From Nomia melanderi (taxonomy: Eukaryota > Arthropoda > Insecta > Hymenoptera > Halictidae): a stretch of DNA of 64,000 nucleotides. The stretch's first letter is position 1. Every line of letters begins with the position of its first letter. Below the pieces are notes generated by a model. It was not told the origin of the DNA. It saw only the letters and a list, made by a program, of their open reading frames with translations, and did not search any database. This document shows, in pieces, positions 11,466 to 23,900 of this stretch. The translations under genes and the position numbers were made by a program. Where the stretch lies: NCBI RefSeq assembly GCF_051020985.1, contig NW_027475140.1, positions 1,178,001 to 1,242,000 on the forward strand, read 5' to 3'.

Positions 11466-12164
11466 ATATTGGATTTTTCCCTGACCCTGAGTGTCCGACC
11501 CCATGAGACTGTGGTTTTCTCGGCCCCTGGTGGTCCGAGGTCGTTCCCGTTGCACAGATTCATGCACCAGGGCCTCCTGCAGATAATTCACTTTGGTTTA
11601 TTGCGCCATCTGTAATAGCACCCGAGATATCACCAGATCTATATTGGATTTTCCCCTGACCCTGAGTGTCCGACCCCATGAGACTGTGGTTTTCTCGGCC
11701 CCTGGTGGTCCGAGGTCGTTCCCGTTGCACAGATTCATGCGCCAGGGCCTCCTGCAGATAATTCACTTTGGATTATTGCGCTATCTGTTATAGCACCCGA
11801 GATATCACCAGATATATATTGGATTTTACCCTGACCCTGAGTGTCCGGCCCCATGAGACGGTCGTTGTCTCGGCCCCTGGAGGTCCGACGACGTTCCCGC
11901 TGCACAGATTCATGCGCCAGGGCCTCCTACAGGTAATTCACTTTGGTTTATTGCGCTATCTGTGATAGCACCCGAGATATCACCAGATCTATATTGGATT
12001 TTCCCCTGACTCTGAGTGCCCGGCCCCATGAGACTGTGGTTTTCTCGGCCCCTGGTGGTCCGAGGTCGTTCCTGCTGCACAGATTCATGCGCCAGGGCCT
12101 CCTGCAGATAATTCACTTTGATTTATTGCTCTATCTGTAATAGCACCCGAGATATCACCAGATC

Positions 12165-13046
12165 TATATTGGATTTTCCCCTGACCCTGAGTGTCCGGCC
12201 CCATGAGACTGTGGTTTTCTCGGCCCCTGGTGGTCCAAGGTCGTTCCCGCTGCACAGATTCATGCGCCAGGGCCTCCTACAGACAATGCACTTTGATTTA
12301 TTGCGCTATCTGTTATAGCACCCGAGATATCACCAGATATATATTGGATTTTACCCTGACCCTGAGTGTCCGGCCCCATGAGACGGTCGTTGTCTCGGCC
12401 CCTGGAGGTCCGACGACGTTCCCGCTGCACAGATTCATGCGCCAGGGCCTCCTACAGGTAATTCACTTTGGTTTATTGCGCTATCTGTGATAGCACCCGA
12501 GATATCACCAGATCTATATTGGATTTTCCCCTGACTCTGAGTGCCCGGCCCCATGAGACTGTGGTTTTCTCGGCCCCTGGTGGTCCGAGGTCGTTCCCGC
12601 TGCACCGATTCATGCGCCAGGGCCTCCTGCAGATAATTCACTTTGGTTTATTGCGCTATCTCTAATAGCACCCGAGATATCAGCAGATATATATTGGATT
12701 TTTCACTGACCCTGAGTGACCGGCCCCATGAGACGGTAGTTTTCTCGGCCCCTGGTGGTCCGAGGTCGTTCTCGCTGCACAGAATCATGCGCCAGGGCCT
12801 CCTGCAGATAATTCACTTTGGTTTATTGCGCTATCTCTAATAGCACCCGAGTTATCACCAGATATATATTGGATTTTCCCCTGACCCTGAGTGTCCGGCC
12901 CCATGAGACTGTGGTTTTCTCGGCCCCTGGTGGTCCGAGGTCGTTCCCGCTGCACAGATTCATGCGCCAGGACCTCCTACAGACAATGCACTTTGATTTA
13001 TTGCGCTATCTGTAATAGCACCCGACATATCACCAGATATATATTG
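12165..13046 (+). repeat. 45-unit-spaced block, copy 1 (pairs with 20043-20924)
   Basis: Matches 20,043-20,924 at a spacing of 7,878 bp (45 x 175 + 3), with an isolated difference (CTGCACTGATTC in the second copy). Inside it, 12,280-12,640 repeats 11,755-12,115 at 525 bp (three units). Confidence 0.85.
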
Positions 13047-13189
13047 GATTTTACCCTGACCCTGAGTGTCCGGCCCCATGAGACGGTCGTTGTCTCCGCC
13101 CCTGGCGGTCCGAAGACGTCCCCGCTGCACAGATTCATGCGCCAGGGCCTCCTACAGGTAATGCACTTTGATTTATTGCGCTATCTGTA

Positions 13190-14190
13190 ATAGCACCCGA
13201 GATATCACCAGATCTATATTGGATTTTCCACTGACCCTGAGTGTCCGGCCCCATGAGACTGTGGTTTTCTCGGCCCCTGGTGGTCCGAGGTCGTTCCCGT
13301 TGCACAGATTCATGCACCAGGGCCTCCTGCAGATAATTCTCTTTGGTTTATTGCGCCATCTGTAATAGCACCCGAGATATCACCAGATCTATATTGGATT
13401 TTCCCCTGACCCTGAGTGTCCGACCCCATGAGACTGTGGTTTTCTCGGCCCCTGGTGGTCCGAGGTCGTTCCCGCTGTACAGATTCATGCGCCAGGGCCT
13501 CCTACAGACAATGCACTTTGATTTATTGCGCTATCTGTAATAGCACCCGAGATATCACCAGATATATATTGGATTTTTCACTGACCCTGAGTGTCCGGCC
13601 CCATGAGACGGTCGTTTTCTCGGCCCCTGGTGGTCCGAGGTCGTTCCCGCTGCACACATTCATGCGCCAGGGCCTCCTGCAGATAATTCACTTTGGTTTA
13701 TTGCGCTATCTCTGATAGCACCCGAGATATCACCAGATATATATTGGATTTTCCCCTGACCCTGAGTGTCCGGCCCCATGAGACTGTGGTTTTCTCGGCC
13801 CCTGGTGGTCCGAGGTCGTTCCCGCTGCACAGATTCATGCGCCAGGGCCTCCTGCAGATAATTCACTTTGGTTTATTGCGCTATCTCTAATAGCACCCGA
13901 GATATCACCAGATATATATTAGATTTTACCCTGACCCTGAGTGTCCGGCCCCATGAGACTGTGCTTTTCTCGGCCCCTGGTGGTCCGAGATCGTTCCCGC
14001 TGCACAGATTCATGCGCCAGGACCTCCTACAGACAATGCACTTTGATTTATTGCGCTATCTGTAATAGCACCCGACATATCACCAGATATATATTGGATT
14101 TTACCCTGACCCTGAGTGTCCGGCCCCATGAGACGGTCGTTGTCTCGGCCCCTGGCGGTCCGAGGACGTCCCCGCTGCACAGATTCATGC
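13190..14190 (+). repeat. 22-unit-spaced block, copy 1 (pairs with 17041-18041)
   Basis: Matches 17,041-18,041 at 3,851 bp (22 x 175 + 1) with few differences. Part of it (13,440 to about 14,200) recurs a third time at about 21,317-22,080, at 7,877 bp. Confidence 0.85.
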
Positions 14191-15158
14191 GCCACGGCCT
14201 CCTACAGGTAATGCACTTTCATTTATTGCGCTATCTGTAATAGCACCCGAGATATCACCAGATATATATTGGATTTTCCCCTGACCCTGAGTGTCCGGCC
14301 CCTTGAGACTGTCGTTTTCTCGGCCCCTGGTGGTCCGAGGTCGTTTCCGTTGCACAGATTCATGCGCCAGGGCCTCCTGCAGATAATTCACCTTGGTTTT
14401 TTGCGCTATCTCTAATAGCACCCGAGATATCACCAGATATATATTGGATTTTCCCCTGACCCTGAGTGTCCGGCCCCATGAGACTGTAGTTTTCTCGGCC
14501 CCTGGTGGTCCTAGGTCGTTCCCGCTGCACAGATTCAGGCGCCAGGGCCTCCTACAGACAATGCACTTTGATTTATTGCGTTATCTGTAATAGCACCCGA
14601 GATATCACCAGATCTATATTGGATTTTCCCCTGACCCTGAGTGTCCGGCCCCATGAGACTGTGGTTTTCTCGGCCCCTGGTGGTCCAAGGTCGTTCCCGC
14701 TGCACAGATTCATGCGCCAGGGCCTCCTACAGACAATGCACTTTGATTTATTGCTCTATCTGTAATAGCACCCGAGATATCACCAGATATATATTGGATT
14801 TTCCCCTGACCCTGAGTGTCCGGCCCCATGAGACTGTGGTTTTCTCGGCCCCTGTTGGTCCGAGGTCGTTCCCGCTGCACAGATTCATGCGCCAGGGCCT
14901 CCTACAGACAATGCACTTTGATTTATTGCGCTATCTGTTATAGCACCCGAGATATCACCAGATATATATTGGATTTTACCCTGACCCTGAGTGTCCGGCC
15001 CCATGAGACGGTCGTTGTCTCGGCCCCTGGAGGTCCGACGACGTTCCCGCTGCACAGATTCATGCGCCAGGGCCTCCTACAGGTAATTCACTTTGGTTTA
15101 TTGCGCTATCTGTGATAGCACCCGAGATATCACCAGATCTATATTGGATTTTCCCCTG
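14191..15158 (+). repeat. Mosaic segment shared with three other places
   Basis: 14,390-14,600 matches 18,066-18,276 (spacing 3,676, one unit less than the preceding block). About 14,190-14,590 matches 23,292-23,692 (spacing 9,102). 14,605-15,150 matches 19,333-19,878 (spacing 4,728). Several exchanges must have overlapped here. Confidence 0.75.
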
Positions 15159-17014
15159 ACCCTGAGTGGCCGGCCCCATGAGACGGTGGTCTTCTCGGCC
15201 CCTGGTGGGCCGAAGTCGTTCCCGCTGCCCAGATTCATGCGCCACGGCCTCCTACAGACAATGCACTTTGATTTATTGCGCTATCTGTAATAGCACCCGA
15301 CATATCAACAGATATATATTGGATTTTCCCCTGACCCTGAGTGGCCGGCCCCATGAGACGGTGATCTTCTCGGCCCCTGGTGGTCCGAGGTCGTTCCCGC
15401 TGCCCAGATTCATGCGCCACGGCCTCCTACAGACAATGCACTTTGATTTATTGCGCTATCTGTAATAGCACCCGACATATCAACAGATATATATTGGATT
15501 TTCCCCTGACCCTGAGTGGCCGGCCCCATGAGACGGTGATCTTCTCGGCCCCTGGTGGTCCGAGGTCGTTCCCGCTGCCCAGATTCATGCGCCACGGCCT
15601 CCTACAGACAATGCACTTTGATTTATTGCGCTATCTGTAATAGGACCCGAGATATCACCAGATATATATTGGATTTTCCCCAGACCCTGAGTGTCCGGCC
15701 GCGTGAGACTGTAGTTTTCTCGGCCCCTGGTGGTCCTAGGTCGTTCCCGCTGCACAGTTGCATGCGCCAGGGCCTCCTGCAGATAATTCCCTTTGGCTTA
15801 TTGCGCTATCTCTAATAGCACCCGAGATATCACCAGATATATATTGGATTTTCCCCTCACCCTGAGTGGCCGGCCCCATGAGACGGTGGTCTTCTCGGCC
15901 CCTGGTGGGCCGAAGTCGTTCCCGCTGCCCAGATTCATGCGCCACGGCCTCCTACAGACAATGCACTTTGATTTATTGCGCTATCTGTAATAGCACCCGA
16001 CATATCAACAGATATATATTGGATATTTCCCTCACCCTGAGTGTCCAGCCCCATGAGACGGTGGTTTTCTCGGCCCCCGGGTGGACCGAGGTCGTTCCCG
16101 CTGCACAGATTCATGCGCTAGGGCCTCCTGCAGATAATTCACTTTGGTTTATTGCGCTATCTCTAATAGCGACCGGGATATCACCAGATCTATATTGGAT
16201 TTTTCCCTGACCCTGAGTGTCCGACCCCATGAGACTGTGGTTTTCTCGGCCCCTGGTGGTCCGAGGTCGTTCCCGTTGCACAGATTCATGCACCAGGGCC
16301 TCCTGCAGATAATTCACTTTGGTTTATTGCGCCATCTGTAATAGCACCCGAGATATCACCAGATCTATATTGGATTTTCCCCTGACCCTGAGTGTCCGAC
16401 CCCATGAGACTGTGGTTTTCTCGGCCCCTGGTGGTCCGAGGTCGTTCCCGTTGCACAGATTCATGCGCCAGGGCCTCCTGCAGATAATTCACTTTGGATT
16501 ATTGCGCTATCTGTTATAGCACCCGAGATATCACCAGATATATATTGGATTTTACCCTGACCCTGAGTGTCCGGCCCCATGAGACGGTCGTTGTCTCGGC
16601 CCCTGGAGGTCCGACGACGTTCCCGCTGCACAGATTCATGCGCCAGGGCCTCCTACAGGTAATTCACTTTGGTTTATTGCGCTATCTGTGATAGCACCCG
16701 AGATATCACCAGATCTATATTGGATTTTCCCCTGACTCTGAGTGCCCGGCCCCATGAGACTGTGGTTTTCTCGGCCCCTGGTGGTCCGAGGTCGTTCCTG
16801 CTGCACAGATTCATGCGCCAGGGCCTCCTGCAGATAATTCACTTTGATTTATTGCGCTATCTGTAATAGCACCCGAGATATCACCAGATCTATATTGGAT
16901 TTTCCCCTGACCCTGAGTGTCCGGCCCCATGAGACTGTGGTTTTCTCGGCCCCTGGTGGTCCGAGGTCGTTCCCGCTGCACCGATTCATGCGCCAGGGCC
17001 TCCTGCAGATAATT
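15159..17014 (+). repeat. 27-unit-spaced block, copy 2
   Basis: Second copy of 10,433-12,288, including the single-unit run, the subtype C unit (CCTAGG at 15,735) and the CCCGGG insertion at 16,076. Its left junction lies within TGGATTTTCCCCT(C/G)ACC of an AGATCT unit. Confidence 0.9.
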
Positions 17015-17040
17015 CATTTTGGTTTATTGCGCTATCTCTA

Positions 17041-18041
17041 ATAGCACCCGAGATATCACCAGATCTATATTGGATTTTCCACTGACCCTGAGTGTCCGGC
17101 CCCATGAGACTGTGGTTTTCTCGGCCCCTGGTGGTCCGAGGTCGTTCCCGTTGCACAGATTCATGCACCAGGGCCTCCTGCAGATAATTCTCTATGGTTT
17201 ATTGCGCCATCTGTAATAGCACCCGAGATATCACCAGATCTATATTGGATTTTCCCCTGACCCTGAGTGTCCGACCCCATGAGACTGTGGTTTTCTCGGC
17301 CCCTGGTGGTCCGAGGTCGTTCCCGCTGTACAGATTCATGCGCCAGGGCCTCCTACAGACAATGCACTTTGATTTATTGCGCTATCTGTAATAGCACCCG
17401 AGATATCACCAGATATATATTGGATTTTTCACTGACCCTGAGTGTCCGGCCCCATGAGACGGTCGTTTTCTCGGCCCCTGGTGGTCCGAGGTCGTTCCCG
17501 CTGCACACATTCATGCGCCAGGGCCTCCTGCAGATAATTCACTTTGGTTTATTGCGCTATCTCTGATAGCACCCGAGATATCACCAGATATATATTGGAT
17601 TTTCCCCAGACCCTGAGTGTCCGGCCCCATGAGACTGTGGTTTTCTCGGCCCCTGGTGGTCCGAGGTCGTTCCCGCTGCACAGATTCATGCGCCAGGGCC
17701 TCCTGCAGATAATTCACTTTGGTTTATTGCGCTATCTCTAATAGCACCCGAGATATCACCAGATATATATTAGATTTTACCCTGACCCTGAGTGTCCGGC
17801 CCCATGAGACTGTGCTTTTCTCGGCCCCTGGTGGTCCGAGATCGTTCCCGCTGCACAGATTCATGCGCCAGGACCTCCTACAGACAATGCACTTTGATTT
17901 ATTGCGCTATCTGTAATAGCACCCGACATATCACCAGATATATATTGGATTTTACCCTGACCCTGAGTGTCCGGCCCCATGAGACGGTCGTTGTCTCGGC
18001 CCCTGGCGGTCCGAGGACGTCCCCGCTGCACAGATTCATGC
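17041..18041 (+). repeat. 22-unit-spaced block, copy 2
   Basis: Second copy of 13,190-14,190. The next unit of copy 1 is missing after it, so a one-unit deletion or insertion distinguishes the two. Confidence 0.85.
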
Positions 18042-18275
18042 GCCAGGGCCTCCTGCAGATAATTCTCCTTGGTTTTTTGCGCTATCTCTAATAGCACCCG
18101 AGATATCACCAGATATATATTGGATTTTCCCCTGACCCTGAGTGTCCGGCCCCATGAGACTGTAGTTTTCTCGGCCCCTGGTGGTCCTAGGTCGTTCCCG
18201 CTGCACAGATTCAGGCGCCAGGGCCTCCTACAGACAATGCACTTTGATTTATTGCGTTATCTGTAATAGCACCCG

Positions 18276-18740
18276 AGATATCACCACATATATATTGGAT
18301 TTTTCCCTGACCCAGAGTGTCCGGCCCCCTCGAGACGGTGGTTTTCTCGGCCCCTGGTGGTCCGAGGTCGTTCCCGCTGCACAGCTTCAGGCGCCAGGGC
18401 CTCCTGCAGATAACTCACTTTGGTTTATTGCGCTATCTCTAATAGCACCCGAGATATCACCAGATATATATTGGATTTTTCCCTGACCCTGAGTGTCCGG
18501 CCCCATGAGACGGTGGTTTTCTCGGCCCCTGGTGGTCCGAGGTCGTTCCCGCTGCACAGATTCATGCGCCAGGGCCTCCTGCAGATAATTCACTTTGGTT
18601 TATTGCGCTATCTCTAATAGCGCCCGAGATATCACCAGATATATATTGGATTTTTCCCTGACCCTGAGTGTCCGGCCCCATGAGACTGCGGTTTTCTCGG
18701 CCCCTGGTGGTCCGAGGTCGTTCCCGCTGCACAGATTCAT
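18276..18740 (+). repeat. Three-unit (526-bp) tandem, copy 1
   Basis: Marked by CACATATATATTGG, GACCCAGAGTG, CCCCCTCGAGACGG and CAGCTTCAGGCGCC. The same markers recur 526 bp later and again at about 23,702. The extra base in 526 (3 x 175 + 1) is the CTCGAG insertion at 18,329-18,334. Confidence 0.9.
18329..18334 (+). other. One-base insertion creating an XhoI site (first of three)
   Basis: GGCCCCCTCGAGACGG replaces GGCCCCATGAGACGG. CTCGAG recurs at 18,855-18,860 and 23,755-23,760 and I saw it nowhere else. It makes each of these units 176 bp. Confidence 0.85.
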
Positions 18741-18801
18741 GCGCCAGGGCCTCCTACAGACAATGCACTTTGATTTATTGCGTTATCTGTAATAGCACCC
18801 G

Positions 18802-19266
18802 AGATATCACCACATATATATTGGATTTTTCCCTGACCCAGAGTGTCCGGCCCCCTCGAGACGGTGGTTTTCTCGGCCCCTGGTGGTCCGAGGTCGTTCC
18901 CGCTGCACAGCTTCAGGCGCCAGGGCCTCCTGCAGATAACTCACTTTGGTTTATTGCGCTATCTCTAATAGCACCCGAGATATCACCAGATATATATTGG
19001 ATTTTTCCCTGACCCTGAGTGTCCGGCCCCATGAGACGGTGGTTTTCTCGGCCCCTGGTGGTCCGAGGTCGTTCCCGCTGCACAGATTCATGCGCCAGGG
19101 CCTCCTGCAGATAATTCACTTTGGTTTATTGCGCTATCTCTAATAGCGCCCGAGATATCACCAGATATATATTGGATTTTTCCCTGACCCTGAGTGTCCG
19201 GCCCCATGAGACTGCGGTTTTCTCGGCCCCTGGTGGTCCGAGGTCGTTCCCGCTGCACAGATTCAT
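18802..19266 (+). repeat. Three-unit (526-bp) tandem, copy 2
   Basis: Second adjacent copy with the same markers, CTCGAG at 18,855-18,860. It parts from copy 1 at CAGGGTCTCC near 19,275. Confidence 0.9.
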
Positions 19267-20042
19267 GCGCCAGGGTCTCCTACAGACAATACACTTTGAT
19301 TTATTACGCTATCTGTAATAGCACCCGAGATATCACCAGATCTATATTGGATTTTCCCCTGACCCTGAGTGTCCGGCCCCATGAGACTGTGGTTTTCTCG
19401 GCCCCTGGTGGTCCAAGGTCGTTCCCGCTGCACAGATTCATGCGCCAGGGCCTCCTACAGACAATGCACTTTGATTTATTGCTCTATCTGTAATAGCACC
19501 CGAGATATCACCAGATATATATTGGATTTTCCCCTGACCCTGAGTGTCCGGCCCCATGAGACTGTGGTTTTCTCGGCCCCTGTTGGTCCGAGGTCGTTCC
19601 CGCTGCACAGATTCATGCGCCAGGGCCTCCTACAGACAATGCACTTTGATTTATTGCGCTATCTGTTATAGCACCCGAGATATCACCAGATATATATTGG
19701 ATTTTACCCTGACCCTGAGTGTCCGGCCCCATGAGGCGGTCGTTGTCTCGGCCCCTGGAGGTCCGACGACGTTCCCGCTGCACAGATTCATGCGCCAGGG
19801 CCTCCTACAGGTAATTCACTTTGGTTTATTGCGCTATCTGTGATAGCACCCGAGATATCACCAGATCTATATTGGATTTTCCCCTGACCCTGAGTGTCCG
19901 GCCCCATGAGACTGTGGTTTTCTCGGCCCCTGGTGGTCCAAGGTCGTTCCCGCTGCACAGATTCATGCGCCAGGGCCTCCTACAGACAATGCACTTTGAT
20001 TTATTGCTCTATCTGTAATAGCACCCGAGATATCACCAGATA
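19267..20042 (+). repeat. Mosaic segment, mostly a copy of 14.6-15.15 kb
   Basis: 19,333-19,878 repeats 14,605-15,150 with one visible difference (ATGAGGCGG against ATGAGACGG near 19,735). Within it a three-unit motif (GGTCCAAGG, CTGTTGG, GGAGGTCCGACGACG) starts a second round at about 19,860. Confidence 0.75.
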
Positions 20043-20924
20043 TATATTGGATTTTCCCCTGACCCTGAGTGTCCGGCCCCATGAGACTGTGGTTTTCTCG
20101 GCCCCTGGTGGTCCGAGGTCGTTCCCGCTGCACTGATTCATGCGCCAGGGCCTCCTACAGACAATGCACTTTGATTTATTGCGCTATCTGTTATAGCACC
20201 CGAGATATCACCAGATATATATTGGATTTTACCCTGACCCTGAGTGTCCGGCCCCATGAGACGGTCGTTGTCTCGGCCCCTGGAGGTCCGACGACGTTCC
20301 CGCTGCACAGATTCATGCGCCAGGGCCTCCTACAGGTAATTCACTTTGGTTTATTGCGCTATCTGTGATAGCACCCGAGATATCACCAGATCTATATTGG
20401 ATTTTCCCCTGACTCTGAGTGCCCGGCCCCATGAGACTGTGGTTTTCTCGGCCCCTGGTGGTCCGAGGTCGTTCCCGCTGCACCGATTCATGCGCCAGGG
20501 CCTCCTGCAGATAATTCACTTTGGTTTATTGCGCTATCTCTAATAGCACCCGAGATATCAGCAGATATATATTGGATTTTTCACTGACCCTGAGTGACCG
20601 GCCCCATGAGACGGTAGTTTTCTCGGCCCCTGGTGGTCCGAGGTCGTTCTCGCTGCACAGAATCATGCGCCAGGGCCTCCTGCAGATAATTCACTTTGGT
20701 TTATTGCGCTATCTCTAATAGCACCCGAGTTATCACCAGATATATATTGGATTTTCCCCTGACCCTGAGTGTCCGGCCCCATGAGACTGTGGTTTTCTCG
20801 GCCCCTGGTGGTCCGAGGTCGTTCCCGCTGCACAGATTCATGCGCCAGGACCTCCTACAGACAATGCACTTTGATTTATTGCGCTATCTGTAATAGCACC
20901 CGACATATCACCAGATATATATAG
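20043..20924 (+). repeat. 45-unit-spaced block, copy 2
   Basis: Second copy of 12,165-13,046. The junction at its right end is at ATATATATAGG, after which the unit continues with TTTTTCACTGACC instead of TTTTACCCTGACC. Confidence 0.85.
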
Positions 20925-23900
20925 GATTTTTCACTGACCCTGAGCGTCCGGCCCCATGAGACGGTCGTTTTCTCGGCCCCTGGTGGTCCGAGGCCGTTCC
21001 CGCTGCACACGTTCATGCGCCAGGGTCTCCTACAGACAATACACTTTGATTTATTGCGCTATCTGTAATAGCACCCGAGATATCACCAGATCTATATTGG
21101 ATTTTCCCCTGACCCTGAGTGTCCGTCCCCATGAGACGGTCGTTGTCTCCGCCTCTGGTGGTCCGAGGTCGTTCCCGCTGCACAGATTCATGCGCCAGGG
21201 CCTCCTACAGACAATGCACTTTGATTTATTGCGCTATCTCTAATAGCACCCGAGATATCACCAGATATATATTGGATTTTCCCTGACCCTGAGTGTCCGG
21301 CCCAATGAGACTGTGGTTTTCTCGGCCCCTGGTGGTCCGAGGTCGTTCCCGCTGTACAGATTCATGCGCCAGGGCCTCCTACAGACAATGCACTTTGATT
21401 TATTGCGCTATCTGTAATAGCACCCGAGATATCACCAGATATATATTGGATTTTTCACTGACCCTGAGTGTCCGGCCCCATGAGACGGTCGTTTTCTCGG
21501 CCCCTGGTGGTCCGTGGTCGTTCCCGCTGCACACATTCATGCGCCAGGGCCTCCTGCAGATAATTCACTTTGGTTTATTGCGCTATCTCTGATAGCACCC
21601 GAGATATCACCAGATATATATTGGATTTTCCCCTGACCCTGAGTGTCCGGCCCCATGAGACTGTGGTTTTCTCGGCCCCTGGTGGTCCGAGGTCGTTCCC
21701 GCTGCACAGATTCATGCGCCAGGGCCTCCTGCAGATAATTCACTTTGGTTTATTGCGCTATCTCTAATAGCACCCGAGATATCACCAGATATATATCGGA
21801 TTTTACCCTGACCCTGAGTGTCCGGCCCCATGAGACTGTGGTTTTCTCGGCCCCTGGTGGTCCGAGGTCGTTCCCGCTGCACAGATTCATGCGCCAGGAC
21901 CTCCTACAGACAATGCACTTTGATTTATTGCGCTATCTGTAATAGCACCCGACATATCACCAGATATATATTGGATTTTACCCTGACCCTGAGTGTCCGG
22001 CCCCATGAGACGGTCGTTGTCTCCGCCCCAGGCGGTCCGAGGACGTCCCCGCTGCACAGATTCATGCGCCAGGGCCTCCTACAGGTAATGCACTTTTATT
22101 TATTGCGCTATTTGTAATAGCACCCGAGATATCACCAGATCTATATTGGATTTTCCACTGACCCTGAGTGTCCGGCCCCATGAGACTGTGGTTTTCTCGG
22201 CCCCTGGTGGTCCGAGGTCGTTCCCGTTGCACAGATTCATGCACCAGGGCCTCCTGCAGATAATTCACTTTGGTTTATTGCGCCATCTGTAATAGCACCC
22301 GGGATATCACCAGATCTATATTGGATTTTCCCCTGGCCCTGAGTGTCCGACCCCATGAGACTGTGGTTTTCTCGGCCCCTGGTGGTCCGAGGTCGTTCCC
22401 GTTGCACAGCTTCATGCGCCAGGGCCTCCTGCAGATAATTCACTTTGGTTTTTTGCGCTATCTCTAATAGCACCCGAGATATCACCAGATATATATTGGA
22501 TTTTTCACTGACCCTGAGCGTCCGGCCCCATGAGACGGCCGTTTTCTCGGCCCCTGGTGGTCTGAGGTCGTTCCCGCTGCACACGTTCATGCGCCAGGGT
22601 CTCCTACAGACAATACACTTTGATTTATTGCGCTATCTGTAATAGCACCCGAGATATCACCAGATCTATATTGGATTTTCCCCTGTCCCTGAGTGTCCGG
22701 CCCCATGAGACTGTGGTTTTCTCGGCCCCTGGTGGTCCGAGGTCGTTCCCGCTGCACAGATTCATGCGCCAGGGCCTCCTACAAACAATGCACTTTGATT
22801 TATTGCGCTATCTGTAATAGCACCCGAGATATCAGCAGATATATATTGGATTTTTCACTGACCCTGAGTGTCCGGCCCCATGAGACGGTCGTTTTCTCGG
22901 CCCCTGGTGGTCCGAGGTCGTTCCCGCTGCACACATTCATGCGCCAGGGCCTCCTGCAGATAATTCACTTTGGTTTATTGCGCTGTCTCTAATAGCACCC
23001 GAGATATCACCAGATATATATTGGATTTTCCCCTGACCCTGAGTGTCCGGCCCCATGAGACTGTGGTTTTCTCGGCCCCTGTTGGTCCGAGGTCGTTCCC
23101 GCTGCACAGATTCATGCGCCAGGGCCTCCTGCAGATAATTCACTTTGGTTTATTGCGCTATCTCTAATAGCACCCGAGATATCACCAGATATATATTGGA
23201 TTTTACCCTGACCCTGAGTGTCCGGCCCCATGAGACGGTCGTTGTCTCGGCCCCTGGCGGTCCGAGGACGTCCCCGCTGCACAGATTCATGCGCCAGGGC
23301 CTCCTACAGGTAATGCACTTTCATTTATTGCGCTATCTGTAATAGCACCCGAGATATCACCAGATATATATTGGATTTTCCCCTGACCCTGAGTGTCCGG
23401 CCCCTTGAGACTGTCGTTTTCTCGGCCCCTGGTGGTCCGAGGTCGTTTCCGTTGCACAGATTCATGCGCCAGGGCCTCCTGCAGATAATTCACCTTGGTT
23501 TTTTGCGCTATCTCTAATAGCACCCGAGATATCACCAGATATATATTGGATTTTCCCCTGACCCTGAGTGTCCGGCCCCATGAGACTGTAGTTTTCTCGG
23601 CCCCTGGTGGTCCTAGGTCGTTCCCGCTGCACAGATTCAGGCGCCAGGGCCTCCTACAGACAATGCACTTTGATTTATTGCGTTATCTGTAATAGCACCC
23701 GAGATATCACCACATATATATTGGATTTTTCCCTGACCCAGAGTGTCCGGCCCCCTCGAGACGGTGGTTTTCTCGGCCCCTGGTGGTCCGAGGTCGTTCC
23801 CGCTGCACAGCTTCAGGCGCCAGGGCCTCCTGCAGATAACTCACTTTGGTTTATTGCGCTATCTCTAATAGCACCCGAGATATCACCAGATATATATTGG

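Larger units (their letters stand above)
10433..12288 (+). repeat. 27-unit-spaced block, copy 1 (pairs with 15159-17014)
   Basis: Matches 15159-17014 at a spacing of 4,726 bp (27 x 175 + 1), identical as far as I read to about 12,130 and then with isolated differences. It holds the triple unit at 10,501, a subtype C unit at 11,009, the CCCGGG insertion at 11,350 and the first AGATCT unit at 11,460. Confidence 0.9.

Noticed and set aside
18326..18486. Frames reading through the CTCGAG insertion as a different protein
   Set aside because: This is a frameshift effect of a one-base insertion in a satellite unit, copied at 18,855 and 23,755.
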